DNA of 64,000 nt from Streptomyces yatensis. Its GTDB lineage: Bacteria; Actinomycetota; Actinomycetes; Streptomycetales; Streptomycetaceae. The first letter of the stretch is position 1, and every line of letters starts with the position of its first letter. The position numbers and the translations under genes were made by a program. The DNA lies in NCBI RefSeq assembly GCF_018069625.1, contig NZ_CP072941.1, forward strand, positions 9,920,001 to 9,984,000, in the 5' to 3' direction. This document shows positions 8,701-17,710 of this stretch, piece after piece. The notes beneath the pieces were generated by a model. That model worked only from the letters and a program-made list of their open reading frames with translations. It was not told where the DNA came from and did not search any database.

Positions 8701-9294
8701 TCAGGCGGCGGTGGGCTTCGGGCCGCGGGCGGCGCGCATGCCCTCCCACCGCTTGGCGGCGGGCGCGGGCAGGTCGAACTGGTCGAGCAGGCGGGCCGTG
8801 AGGTGGTCGACGATGTCGTCCACCGACCGGGGGTGGTTGTAGAAGGCGGGCATGGGCGGGACCATCCGCACACCCATCCGGGAGAGCGCCAGCATGTTCT
8901 CGAGGTGGATCTCGCTGAGCGGGGTCTCCCTGGGGACGAGCACGAGCCTGCGCCGCTCCTTGAGGACCACATCGGCGGCGCGGCCCACCAGGCCGTCGGC
9001 GTATCCGGCGCGGATTCCGGCGAGGGTCTTCATCGAACACGGCGCGATGATCATGCCGTCGGTGCGGAAGGAACCGGAGGAGATGGTGGCGCCCTGGTCC
9101 TCGGGGGAGTGCGTCACCTCGGCGAGCTCGGCCACCTCGCGGGCGGACCGGCCGGTCTCCAGCTCGATCGTGGTGCGCGCCCAGCGGCTGAGCACCAGAT
9201 GGGTCTCCACCCCGGGCAGCTCGGCCAGCGTCTCCAGCAGGCGGACGCCGAACACGGCACCCGTTGCTCCTGTCATGCCCACGATCAATCGCAC
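8701..9294 (-). CDS. vdcB: UbiX-family flavin prenyltransferase subunit B
   Basis: 197 residues. Diagnostic UbiX/Pad1 motifs: GMTGATGAVFGVRLLE at the N terminus, SGSFRTDGMIIAPCSMKTL, RRRLVLVPRETPL and MPAFYNHPRS. The enzyme makes prenyl-FMN from FMN and a C5 prenyl phosphate for the UbiD partner VdcC. It is the first gene of the operon vdcB-vdcC-vdcD; about 60 bases separate it from vdcC. It is divergent from an AraC-type regulator 136 bases away. Confidence 0.93.
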   Translation of the reverse strand: MRLIVGMTGATGAVFGVRLLETLAELPGVETHLVLSRWARTTIELETGRSAREVAELAEVTHSPEDQGATISSGSFRTDGMIIAPCSMKTLAGIRAGYADGLVGRAADVVLKERRRLVLVPRETPLSEIHLENMLALSRMGVRMVPPMPAFYNHPRSVDDIVDHLTARLLDQFDLPAPAAKRWEGMRAARGPKPTAA

Positions 9295-9430
9295 GGTGGC
9301 GTGCTCCCTCGGCTTCGGTCGGTGGAAGGGAAAGCGGTGATCCGGGGACTCTTTCGGTCACCCGTTCATCGCAACGCACTCCACGCTAGATGCGGACCAG
9401 GGCACACCAGCCGTACACTGAGGACGCGCT

Positions 9431-10321
9431 ATGGACAGAAACGGACACCGTGATGTCACCGAGGTTCCGTTCCGGCCCTCCGTGGGAGCCCCGCCGGGAG
9501 CGGCCGTCCTGGATTTCCCCGGGCTCGCCGCCCGCGCCCGGAGCCATGGCCTCGATGTCCATGCCCCGATGCGGCTCGCCTTCCACCAGCTGATCAGCGT
9601 GCGCTCCGGGGTGCTGCGCTGCTCGGTGGACTTCACCGAGCACGAGCTGACCGAGGGCGGCTGGATGTGGGTGCGCCCCGGGCAGATCCACCAGTTCCGC
9701 TCCCCGCTCGGCGCCGCGGAGGGCGCCGCCGTGCTCTTCCCGCCCGGCTATCTCGGCACCGCCACCGCCACGGTCGCCCGGCTGGACCGGTCCGCGTCGC
9801 GGTCCCCGCTGGTGGTCCCCGAAGGCGCCGACGCCGAGGCCGTCCGAGGCGTCCTGGACCTCCTGGAGAGCGAGTACCGGACGGTGTCCGGGCCGCTGGA
9901 GGCGCATGTCGAGGTGGTACGCCACCTCGTGGCCGTCCTCGTGCTGCGGCTGGCCCATCTGCCCGGCGCCCAGAGCGGGGACACGGCGGCCAGTGAGGCG
10001 TTCCGGCGCTTCCAGCAGGCCGTGGAGCGCGACTACACCCGCAGCCACCGGGTCGAGGACTACGCGGCCCGGCTGGGCTACAGCGTCCGCACCCTGACCC
10101 GGGCCACCCGCGCCACCGCCGGCTGCGGCGCCAAGCGGTTCATCGACGACCGGGTGCTGCTGGAGGCCAAGCGGCTGCTGGTGCACACCGATCTGTCCGC
10201 CACGGCCATCGGCGAGCGGCTCGGCTTCCCGGACGCCACCGTCTTCACCAAGTTCTTCCGCCGCCGGGCGGGCGAGACCCCGGCCGGCTTCCGCATCCGC
10301 GCCTCGGGCACCCGGCACTGA
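9431..10321 (+). CDS. AraC-family regulator, probable activator of vdcBCD
   Basis: 296 residues. Residues about 30-130 form an AraC-type cupin (MRLAFHQLISVRSGVLRC, GGWMWVRPGQIHQF), and residues about 195-292 carry two helix-turn-helix motifs (VEDYAARLGYSVRTLTRATR and ATAIGERLGFPDATVFTKFFRR, ending in ETPAGFR). AGGA lies six bases before the ATG. It is divergent from vdcB, the usual layout for a regulator controlling the neighbouring catabolic operon, so it is likely to sense vanillate or a related aromatic acid (inference). A strong bidirectional terminator follows. Confidence 0.88.
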   Translation: MDRNGHRDVTEVPFRPSVGAPPGAAVLDFPGLAARARSHGLDVHAPMRLAFHQLISVRSGVLRCSVDFTEHELTEGGWMWVRPGQIHQFRSPLGAAEGAAVLFPPGYLGTATATVARLDRSASRSPLVVPEGADAEAVRGVLDLLESEYRTVSGPLEAHVEVVRHLVAVLVLRLAHLPGAQSGDTAASEAFRRFQQAVERDYTRSHRVEDYAARLGYSVRTLTRATRATAGCGAKRFIDDRVLLEAKRLLVHTDLSATAIGERLGFPDATVFTKFFRRRAGETPAGFRIRASGTRH

Positions 10322-10391
10322 CGGCCCGGGGCCGTACGCGGCGCATGACGTCCGTACGAGGATGAGGGCCGTACGTGGCCGGAAGACGCAC

Positions 10392-10431
10392 CGCGCGCCC
10401 GCCCGGCGGGGAGCCGCCGGACGGGCGCGCG
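10392..10431. terminator. Strong bidirectional hairpin terminator
   Basis: 18-base arms (10392-10409 and 10414-10431) with one mismatch around a GGAG loop, nearly all G+C, between the convergent AraC and phospholipase genes. No U-tract, as is common in Streptomyces. Confidence 0.75.
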
Positions 10432-10453
10432 ACGAGGGGCCGGTGGCGGTGGT

Positions 10454-12514
10454 TCAGCCCGCCGAGAGCGCGGGGTCGCTCATCCCCGCACGGCCGGTCT
10501 CCACATGCCCGGCCAGCCGGCGCAGATAGCCGCTGTCGTGGTCGGAGACCACCGACAGGTCGTACCACTGGTGGCTGCGATCGGTGCGCACGGTGTGCAC
10601 CACCCGCGCCCCCGGCCGGAGCCGGTAGTGCGCCGCCTTCTCCTTCTCGTAGCCGTCCGTGACGGTGAGCCGCACCGTCGCGTCGCCCTGGTTGACGAGG
10701 GTCAGCCTGACCTCCCCGGTCGCCCGGTCGTGGCGGGCGGTCACCTCGGGGCCGGTGCCGGTGGCGTGGCCGGTGAGGTGGCGCAGGAAACCGGCCGGAC
10801 CGTGCACCTGGAAGTCATAGGCGCCCTGGTCCGCCGAGGAGCGCTGCCAGCTGCCGGACAGCCGCTTGCCCGCCTCGACCGTGTAGCCCCACGGCCCGCC
10901 CGCATGGCTCGCGGAGGTCACGTGGAAGTGCGCCCCGGTGCCCCGGCCGTGGTTGACGAAGTCGACCCGCAGGCCGCCGTCGGCGGCGGTCGTGGCATCG
11001 GCCGACAGCTCGTACGGCAGCGGCCTGGCAGGGCGCAGCCCGGGCTCCTGCCGGGGCAGCGAGGGGTGCTCCGGCGGCGCCGGTACGTAGTCGGGGTGCC
11101 GCTCGTTGTCCTTGGGCCGGTAGCCGCTGGTGTCCGGCATGGCCGGGACCTTCACATCGGTCCGCGAGAAGTCGAAGGCCGCGGTCAGGTCGCCGGACAC
11201 CGCCCGCCGCCACGCCGAGATGTTGGGCTCCTCGACGCCGAAGCGCCGCTCCATGAGCCGGATGACCGAGGTGTGGTCCAGCGTCTGCGAGCACACCCAG
11301 CCGCCCTTGCTCCACGGCGACACCACGAGCATCGGCACCCGCTGCCCCAGCCCGTACGGGCCCGCGGGCTGCGAGGAGGAGCCGGGGAAGAGCTCCCCGG
11401 TGGTGTCCACGGTCGAACCGCCCCGCTTGTCGCCGGGCGCGTACGGCGGCAGCACGTGGTCGAAGAAGCCGTCGTTCTCGTCGTAGGTGATGAGCAGCGC
11501 GGTCTTGCTCCACACCTCGGGGTTGGAGGTGAGCGCGTCCAGGACCTGCGCGATGTACCAGGCGCCGTAGTTGGCGGGCCAGTTGGGGTGCTCGGTGAAG
11601 GCTTCGGGCGCCGCGATCCAGGAGACCTGGGGCAGCTTCCCGGCCTTCACATCGGCCCGCAGGATGTCGAAGAAACCGTCGCCGTTCTTGGCGTTGGTGC
11701 CGGTGCGGGCCTTGTCGTACAGCGGGTCGCCGGGCTTGGCGTTGCGGTACTGGTTGAAGAAGAGCAGGGAGTTGTCGCCGTAGTTGCCGCGGTAGGCGTC
11801 GTCGATCCAGCCCCAGCCGCCGTCCGCGTCCAGCCCGTCGCCGATGTCCTGGTAGATCTTCCAGGAGATCCCGGCCTTCTCCAGGCGCTCGGGGTAGGTG
11901 GTCCAGCTGTAGCCGGCCTCCGCGTTGTCCAGCACCGGGCCGCCGCCCTTGCCGTCGTTGCCCGTGTAACCGGACCACAGGTAGTAGCGGTTGGGGTCCG
12001 TGGAGCCGATGAACGAGCAGTGGTAGGCGTCGCAGATGGTGAAGGCGTCGGCCAGCGCGTAGTGGAAGGGGATGTCCTCACGCGTCAGATACGCCATGGT
12101 GGTGGCCGACTTCGAGGGGATCCACTTGTCGTACCCGCCGTCGTTGAACGCGACATGGCCGTCGCCCCAGCCGTGCGGCAGGTCCTGCAGGAACTGCAGG
12201 CCGAGGTCGCTCACCTCGGGCCGGAACGGCAGGACCTCCTTGGAACCGTCCGACTGGTGCCATACCGGCTTGCCGTTGGGCAGCCGCACCGGCCGCGGAT
12301 CGCCGAATCCCCGCACTCCGCGCAGGGTGCCGAAGTAGTGGTCGAAGGAACGGTTTTCCTGCATCAGCACCACGATGTGCTCGATGTCCCGCAGGCTTCC
12401 GGTCCGGCGGTTGGCGGGTATCTCCGCGGCGCGCGCGATGCTGGCGGACAGCAGGGAGGTGGCCGCACCGGCCCCGGCCAGTTGCATGAATCGTCGACGA
12501 TCGAAGGAGGTCAT
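10454..12514 (-). CDS. Secreted phospholipase C (phosphocholine-specific type, Tat exported)
   Basis: 686 residues. A twin-arginine leader (DRRRFMQLAGAGAATSLL...ARA) begins the protein. The catalytic phosphoesterase domain carries HIVVLMQENRSFDHYFGTLRG, the signature of bacterial phospholipase C/acid phosphatase enzymes, and later GLGQRVPMLVVSPWSKGGWV and DHTSVIRLMERRFG. Two C-terminal beta domains of the phospholipase C-tail type (DUF756) run from about residues 480 to 680. It hydrolyses phosphatidylcholine-like lipids outside the cell. The ATG at 12514 is chosen because it starts the Tat leader and has GGAG five bases upstream; the open frame continues further but encodes nothing sensible. 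Confidence 0.92.
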   Translation of the reverse strand: MTSFDRRRFMQLAGAGAATSLLSASIARAAEIPANRRTGSLRDIEHIVVLMQENRSFDHYFGTLRGVRGFGDPRPVRLPNGKPVWHQSDGSKEVLPFRPEVSDLGLQFLQDLPHGWGDGHVAFNDGGYDKWIPSKSATTMAYLTREDIPFHYALADAFTICDAYHCSFIGSTDPNRYYLWSGYTGNDGKGGGPVLDNAEAGYSWTTYPERLEKAGISWKIYQDIGDGLDADGGWGWIDDAYRGNYGDNSLLFFNQYRNAKPGDPLYDKARTGTNAKNGDGFFDILRADVKAGKLPQVSWIAAPEAFTEHPNWPANYGAWYIAQVLDALTSNPEVWSKTALLITYDENDGFFDHVLPPYAPGDKRGGSTVDTTGELFPGSSSQPAGPYGLGQRVPMLVVSPWSKGGWVCSQTLDHTSVIRLMERRFGVEEPNISAWRRAVSGDLTAAFDFSRTDVKVPAMPDTSGYRPKDNERHPDYVPAPPEHPSLPRQEPGLRPARPLPYELSADATTAADGGLRVDFVNHGRGTGAHFHVTSASHAGGPWGYTVEAGKRLSGSWQRSSADQGAYDFQVHGPAGFLRHLTGHATGTGPEVTARHDRATGEVRLTLVNQGDATVRLTVTDGYEKEKAAHYRLRPGARVVHTVRTDRSHQWYDLSVVSDHDSGYLRRLAGHVETGRAGMSDPALSAG

Positions 12515-12923
12515 GGCGCTCCGGTTTTCTATGGCGATCGAGGGGAAGTAGCGGAATCGGTGCAGTCTGTTCCGCCGGGACGGTACGGACAACGGCAAAT
12601 GGGCGAAACGGCGGGAAAGCCTCCGTAAATCTTGATCGCGGGCCGAAACCTTGCCGCGCCCCCCGCGCCTGGGTCCTCCGCCTCCCACCGGCCCCTACCG
12701 GCCCTTCCCGGGGCGTTGTGACGCATGACGCATCGGCTGAGCCGGTATCCGCCGGGGTGAACTCCGTTTCGCGGGGCCGAGGACGGGCACGCGATCAGTG
12801 TGCTTCGGACCGGAGGCACGCCACGGGAGCAGCCCGGCTGTGCAAGGCGTGTCCAAGGTCGCCCGAGTTGTCTGGAATGTCCTCCTGTGGTGATGGCGAC
12901 AACAGCCAAGGAGGCACCGGCTC
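12515..12923. other. Divergent intergenic region between phospholipase C and sigma factor
   Basis: 409 bases with no convincing gene. It must hold the promoters of both neighbours. I see no PhoP-like direct repeats and no clear -35/-10 pair. AAGGAGG at about 12914-12920 is the ribosome site of the sigma factor gene. Confidence 0.5.
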
Positions 12924-13730
12924 ATGACGGCCGTAACAGCACATCCCCGAGCACACCCCAAGCACGCACACGACGACGCCCCCGACACCTCCGGCGCGTT
13001 CCGCCGGATCGCCGAACTGCCGGACGGCTCGCAGAAGGAGGCCCTCCGGGAGGAAGTCGTCCGGGCCTGGATGCCGATGGCCGAGCGGATCGCCTCGCAG
13101 TACCGCAACCGCGGTGAAACGCCGGAGGATCTGCGGCAGGTGGCCATGGTCGGTCTGGTCAAGGCGGTCAAGCGCTATGAGCCGGACCGGGGTTCGGCCT
13201 TCGAGAGCTACGCCGTCCCGACCGTCGTCGGGGAGGTCAAGCGGCACTTCCGCGACCATATGTGGAGCCTGCACGTGCCGCGCCGGGTCCAGGAGCTGCG
13301 CAACCGGGTCCGCACCGCCGTCCAGGACCTGACCCGCTCACCGGACGACCGTTCGCCCAGCGTCAAGGACATCGCACGGCACACCGGCATGGCCGAGGAG
13401 GACGTCCTCGTCGGCATGGAGGCGCTCGAGAGCTTCCGTACGCTGTCGCTGGACGCCGCACTGCGCGGCGCGGACGACGGCTATGCGCTGATGGACACCC
13501 TCGGCTCCACCGAGTCCTCCTACGAGCGGGTCGTCCAGCGCGAATCCCTCAAGCCCTGTCTGCGCAGGCTCCCCGAGCGCGAGCGGGAGATCCTCTATCT
13601 GCGGTTCTTCTGCGACGAGACCCAGAGCCGGATCGCCGACCGGCTCGGTATCTCCCAGATGCATGTCTCCCGGCTCATCAGCCGCACCTGCGCCCGCCTG
13701 GGCGAAGAGGTCGGCGCGCGTGCCGCGTAG
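12924..13730 (+). CDS. SigB/SigF-family RNA polymerase sigma factor
   Basis: 268 residues with regions 2, 3 and 4 of the sigma-B/F/G subfamily: GETPEDLRQVAMVGLVKAVKRYEP (region 2), VPTVVGEVKRHFRDHMWSLHVPRR (2.4), a region 3 with SVKDIARHTGMAEEDV, and region 4 EREREILYLRFFCDETQSRIADRLGISQMHVSRLI. Streptomyces encode many of these, used in osmotic, oxidative and developmental stress. AAGGAGG lies upstream of the ATG. No anti-sigma or anti-anti-sigma gene is adjacent, so which paralogue this is (F, G, H, I, K, L, M, N type) cannot be told from context. Confidence 0.93.
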   Translation: MTAVTAHPRAHPKHAHDDAPDTSGAFRRIAELPDGSQKEALREEVVRAWMPMAERIASQYRNRGETPEDLRQVAMVGLVKAVKRYEPDRGSAFESYAVPTVVGEVKRHFRDHMWSLHVPRRVQELRNRVRTAVQDLTRSPDDRSPSVKDIARHTGMAEEDVLVGMEALESFRTLSLDAALRGADDGYALMDTLGSTESSYERVVQRESLKPCLRRLPEREREILYLRFFCDETQSRIADRLGISQMHVSRLISRTCARLGEEVGARAA

Positions 13731-13859
13731 CGCCCCCGCCCCCGGCGACCGCGCCGCTGGTGGCCACCGCCCCGAGTCCGGACCCGGCGAGTGGGGACGC
13801 GGTAAGCGGGAACGCCCGCGGGAACGCGGTGAGCGAGGACGCCGTGACCGGGGCGCGCC

Positions 13860-14246
13860 TCATCCGCCCGGTCCCGCCTCCCGCTCCTCGGCGCATACGA
13901 CACACAGCTCCGTGTGGGGCAGGGCCAGCGACCGCTCCCGGCCCTGAGGCCGGCCGCACCGCGTGCAGATCCCGAAGGATCCGGCGCGCAGCCGGTCGAG
14001 CGCCGCGACGGTCCGCTCCAGCAGGGCCTCGTCCGCCTCCGCGCGCGTGCGCAGCTCCCGGAGCGTCATGGCCTTCGCACCCGAGTCGCCCGCGTCGAGA
14101 TCGCAGTCCGCGCGCAACGCGGACGCCGTCTCCTCCGTCCGGGCGAGCTGCGACCGCAGCCGGTCCGCCTGCTCCGACAGCCGGGCCGCGGCCTCCTCCA
14201 GATCCCGGGGCCGCAGCGGGCTCTCACCCGTCTCCGCTCGGTTCAT
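13860..14246 (-). CDS. DksA/TraR-type zinc-finger protein
   Basis: 128 residues. The N-terminal half is charged and helical (coiled-coil-like; LEEAAARLSEQADRLRSQLARTEE). The C-terminal CTRCGRPQGRERSLALPHTELCVVCAE contains the CxxC-x17-CxxC zinc finger of the DksA/TraR family. Members bind the RNA polymerase secondary channel or act as redox sensors. The ATG at 14246 (MNRAETGES) is preferred because GGGAGG lies seven bases upstream; an ATG at 14306 lacks a ribosome site. It is convergent with the sigma factor, with about 130 bases between. Confidence 0.8.
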   Translation of the reverse strand: MNRAETGESPLRPRDLEEAAARLSEQADRLRSQLARTEETASALRADCDLDAGDSGAKAMTLRELRTRAEADEALLERTVAALDRLRAGSFGICTRCGRPQGRERSLALPHTELCVVCAEEREAGPGG

Positions 14247-14329
14247 CCGCCGCACCTCCCAGCGCGTCCACACCTCCGGGTCCCCGCCGCGGCCACGGTC
14301 ACTCATGGCGGCTATGCGATCGTTGAGAT

Positions 14330-15442
14330 ATGCACGGCACGGCGGTGACGCTGTTCCTCTGCGGCGATGTGATGCTCGCCCGCGGTGTCGACCAGATCCT
14401 GCCGCACCCCGGCGACCCGGAGCTCCACGAGCCCTTCATCCGCGACTCCCGGGCCTATGTCGAGCTGGCCGAGGAGGCGAACGGCCCGATCCCGCGTCCG
14501 GTCGACTTCTCCTGGCCCTGGGGCGACGCCCTGGCCGTACTGGACGAGGAGGCGCCCGATGTGCGGGTGCTCAACCTGGAGACGAGCGTCACCCGCAGCG
14601 ATGAGTTCGCCCCGGGGAAGGACGTCCACTACCGGATGAGCCCGGACAACCTCCCCTGCCTGACCGCGGTCCGGCCCGACGTCTGCGTCCTGGCCAACAA
14701 CCATGTGCTCGACGGCGGCCGGCGCGGGCTGCAGGAGACGCTCGACACCCTGGCCGCCGCCGGACTCCGGGTGGCCGGAGCGGGCCGTGACGCGGCCGCC
14801 GCGCGGCGCCCCGCCGTCGTCCCGGCCGGTGACCACCGCCGGGTGCTGGTGTTCTCGTTCGGCGCGGCCTCCAGTGGCATTCCGGACGGGTGGGCCGCGG
14901 CCGAGGACCGGCCCGGGGTCGACTTCCTGCCCGATCTGTCCGACGCCCGCGCGGCCGCGATCACCGATCGCGTACGGCAGCTCAGCCACCCCGGCGACAT
15001 CACCGTGGCCTCGGTCCACTGGGGCGGCAACTGGGGATACGGCGTCTCACCGGACCAGATCCACTTCGCCCACGCCCTGATCGACGGCGGTGTGGACCTC
15101 GTCCACGGCCACTCCTCCCACCACCCCCGCCCGCTCGAGGTGTACCGCGGCAAGCTGATCCTCTACGGCTGCGGCGACGTGGTCGACGACTACGAGGGCA
15201 TCGGCGGCTACGAGCGGTACCGCGACGATCTGCGGCTGCTCTACTTCCCCGAGGTGGACCCGGACACCGGCCGCCTGATGCACCTGCGGATGGTGCCCCT
15301 GCGGTCACGGCGGATGCGGCTGGAGCACACCGGCCACGAGGACGCCGCATGGCTGGGCGCGGCCCTCGACCGGGCCGGGTCGGGGCTCGGCTCGCATATC
15401 GACGTCCGGCCCGACGACGTCCTCACCCTGCGCCGGCCCTGA
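14330..15442 (+). CDS. CapA-family metallophosphatase-like protein
   Basis: 370 residues with the PGA_cap/CapA signature motifs: CGDVMLARGVDQ near the N terminus, LNLETSVT, VLANNHVLDGG, VHWGGNWG and GHSSHHPRPLEVY. These build a calcineurin-like two-metal site. CapA proteins take part in poly-gamma-glutamate synthesis in Bacillus, but most actinobacterial members are orphans of unknown substrate, as no capB or capC lies here. There is no signal peptide, so it is predicted cytoplasmic. It is divergent from the DksA-like gene. No clear ribosome site precedes the ATG. Confidence 0.85.
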   Translation: MHGTAVTLFLCGDVMLARGVDQILPHPGDPELHEPFIRDSRAYVELAEEANGPIPRPVDFSWPWGDALAVLDEEAPDVRVLNLETSVTRSDEFAPGKDVHYRMSPDNLPCLTAVRPDVCVLANNHVLDGGRRGLQETLDTLAAAGLRVAGAGRDAAAARRPAVVPAGDHRRVLVFSFGAASSGIPDGWAAAEDRPGVDFLPDLSDARAAAITDRVRQLSHPGDITVASVHWGGNWGYGVSPDQIHFAHALIDGGVDLVHGHSSHHPRPLEVYRGKLILYGCGDVVDDYEGIGGYERYRDDLRLLYFPEVDPDTGRLMHLRMVPLRSRRMRLEHTGHEDAAWLGAALDRAGSGLGSHIDVRPDDVLTLRRP

Positions 15443-15452
15443 CCCCGCCGGG

Positions 15453-16496
15453 TCAGACGATCTTCGAGCGCACCAGCCCGCCCAGCACCAGCGCCCCGGG
15501 GATCAGCGGCAGCCACACCGTGATGAAGCGGTACGCCAGCACCGTGGACGTGGCCGCCTCGACCGGCGCCCCCGCCGCGACCAGCGCGATGACCAGCGCC
15601 GCGTCGACCGAGCCGATACCACCGGGGGAGGGGACGACCGCGGCCACCGCCGTGGCGGCCAGATACGCGAGCATCACATGCGCCGGCCGTACCTCCAGCT
15701 CCAGGGCCAGGGCGACCGCCACCAGCCCCGCCGCCTGCAGCAGGGGAAACGCCAGCGAACCGCCCCACAGCGCCAGCGCCCTGGACGGCCGCATGTGCAG
15801 CGACCGGGCGTCGGCCATCGCGGTGCGGAGAAACTTCACCACGATCCGGCGCACCGGACGGATCAGCGTCACCCCGGCCACCAGGACCACGGCCGCCACC
15901 ACCGCGCCGGCCACCACCATCCCGCTCACCGACTCCGGGAGCAGCGGGCCCAGCCGCAGCGCCTGGGGAAACACCAGCAGCAGCACCACCAGCAGCCCCA
16001 CCCGGGTCGTGGCCTCCGCCAGGAAGTACAGGGCGAGCGCCGCCGAGGAACGGGCGGGCGGCAGCCCGCAGCCGGTCATGAACCGGATGTTCACCGCGCT
16101 CGCGCCGATCCCCGACGGCAGCAGATGATTGGCCGCCCCCGCGGCGAACTGGGTGGCGAACAGCCGTCTGGCCGGCAGCCGCTCCAGCACCGTGCCCTGC
16201 CGGGCGAACGACACCGCCACCCAGCCGAGCCCGGTCGTCGCCACCGCCGTCAGCAGCCAGTACGGATTGGCGGTGAACATCTGACGGGCGCCGGAGCCGA
16301 TCAGCGACCGGTGCTGGACCACCCAGTAGCCGACGACGAGCAGCGGCAGCAGACACAGGATCTGGCGCAGCGGAAGCCGCCGGAGCAGGGCCCAGCGCCC
16401 CGCCCGCTCCTTGGGCTGCTCAACGGGCTGGTCCAGCGGCTGCCCCGCGGGGCACGGCATCACGTCGGGCATCGGTCCGGACACTCCTCTGGTCAT
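15453..16496 (-). CDS. Integral membrane flippase-like protein (LPG-synthase TM / YbhN family)
   Basis: 347 residues with about eight hydrophobic segments. LPSGIGASAVNIRFM and VPSPGGIGSVDAALVIAL are the paired conserved motifs of the lysylphosphatidylglycerol synthase transmembrane (AglD2/YbhN) family, which includes flippases and glycosyl-carrier proteins. It starts at ATG 16496, overlapping the stop of the upstream glycosyltransferase as ATGA, so it is the last gene of a three-gene operon. Its likely task is moving or handling the lipid-linked sugar made by its partners (inference). Confidence 0.82.
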   Translation of the reverse strand: MTRGVSGPMPDVMPCPAGQPLDQPVEQPKERAGRWALLRRLPLRQILCLLPLLVVGYWVVQHRSLIGSGARQMFTANPYWLLTAVATTGLGWVAVSFARQGTVLERLPARRLFATQFAAGAANHLLPSGIGASAVNIRFMTGCGLPPARSSAALALYFLAEATTRVGLLVVLLLVFPQALRLGPLLPESVSGMVVAGAVVAAVVLVAGVTLIRPVRRIVVKFLRTAMADARSLHMRPSRALALWGGSLAFPLLQAAGLVAVALALELEVRPAHVMLAYLAATAVAAVVPSPGGIGSVDAALVIALVAAGAPVEAATSTVLAYRFITVWLPLIPGALVLGGLVRSKIV

Positions 16497-17710
16497 GGGA
16501 TACGTGCCGGATACGGCTCTTGGTTCAGCATGTTCGCGGAACGCGCGCCGCGCAGCGGGAGCGCGATCAGCAGGCCGAGGCAGATCCACACGTAGGCGTT
16601 GCTGCCGAGGAAGCCGTCCACCCCGGTGGAGTCGAACCGCCACAGCCACACCACGCTGCTGCACAGGAGCACGTACACCACCGCACAGACCCGGAGCAGC
16701 AGCCTGCGCCGGGCCGGTGGCGCGTCCGGCCGCAGCCCGCTGTCGACGAGCACCGCCAGGGCCGGAATCAGCCACACCAGATGGTGCACCCAGGTGATCG
16801 GGCTGATCAGACAGGCGGTGACCCCGGTCAGCGCGAATCCGGCCCGCTCGTCCCCGACGGCCGCCGCCCAGCGCACCCGGCGCGCCCATACGGCCAGCAC
16901 GGCGAGCACCCCGAGCCCCCACACCACGCCGCTCGGCGGAACCGGGTCGACCAGCCGGGCCAGCACCCCTTCCCATGACTGGTTGGAGACGTAACTGAGC
17001 ACACCGATCCGGTCGGTGTCCCACAGCGCCTCGGTCCAGTAGACCCGTGAGGCCCCCGGCGCCACCGCCAGGGCGAGCAGGGTGGCGGCCGCGGCGGTGG
17101 CCGTGGCCGTGGCGGCGGCGCGCCACCGCCGGGTGATCAGCAGATAGCCGATGAAGATCGCCGGGGTGAGCTTGATCGCGGCTGCCAGCCCGATACCGCA
17201 GCCGGCGAACCGGCCACGCCCCGTGGACAGCAGCCAGGCGTCGAAGAACACCAGCACCAGCAGCAGCAGATTGACCTGCCCGAAACTGAAGGTGTCCCGC
17301 ACCGGCTCCAGCAGGGCGAACAGACAGGCCGCCACCACGAAGGCGAACCACTTGTTCCAGCCGTGCCGGCGGACGATCGGCCCGATCAGCCAGGTCAGCA
17401 GGGTGGCCGAGGCCGCCACGTTGAGCACCATGCTCAGGGTGATCGCGGCCGGCCAGTCGAACAGGGCCATCGGCAGCATGCACAGCGCGGCGAAGGGCGG
17501 ATAGGTGAAGCCGTAGTCCGCCCCGTCCGCGCCGGGGATGGTGAAGTCGTAGATCCGGCCGTCCCGCAGCCAGTGGCCCACGGCGCCGTAGTAGACGTTC
17601 AGGTCGAACCAGTCCCGGTGCAGCGGGACGAAGGCCAGGAAGAGCCCCACCGCCACGGTGAGGGCGAGGGCCAGGACCAGCCGTCCGCGAGATGTGGTGG
17701 GCCCCGTCAT
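16493..17710 (-). CDS. GT87 (DUF2029) polyprenol-dependent mannosyltransferase-like membrane protein
   Basis: 405 residues, about ten membrane spans. The early loop FDLNVYYGAVGHWLRDGRIYDF contains the acidic residue expected in the first extracytoplasmic loop of GT-C enzymes. YGFTYPPFAAL, AAIKLTPAIF and SPITWVHHLVW are characteristic of actinobacterial GT87 alpha-mannosyltransferases (PimE-like). These use polyprenyl-phosphate-mannose on the outer face of the membrane. The ATG at 17710 overlaps the stop of the MptB-like gene upstream and its own stop overlaps the start of the flippase-like gene, indicating tight coupling. Confidence 0.85.
   Translation of the reverse strand: MTGPTTSRGRLVLALALTVAVGLFLAFVPLHRDWFDLNVYYGAVGHWLRDGRIYDFTIPGADGADYGFTYPPFAALCMLPMALFDWPAAITLSMVLNVAASATLLTWLIGPIVRRHGWNKWFAFVVAACLFALLEPVRDTFSFGQVNLLLLVLVFFDAWLLSTGRGRFAGCGIGLAAAIKLTPAIFIGYLLITRRWRAAATATATAAAATLLALAVAPGASRVYWTEALWDTDRIGVLSYVSNQSWEGVLARLVDPVPPSGVVWGLGVLAVLAVWARRVRWAAAVGDERAGFALTGVTACLISPITWVHHLVWLIPALAVLVDSGLRPDAPPARRRLLLRVCAVVYVLLCSSVVWLWRFDSTGVDGFLGSNAYVWICLGLLIALPLRGARSANMLNQEPYPARIP

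Noticed and set aside
10505..12628. 707-codon plus-strand frame opposite the phospholipase C gene
   Set aside because: It is antisense to a Tat-exported enzyme with clear motifs, has no ribosome site and shows no recognisable domain.
13780..13860. Degenerate GGGAACGC/GGGGACGC-type repeats after the sigma factor gene
   Set aside because: Copies are irregular and short; probably G+C-rich background with a weak hairpin.
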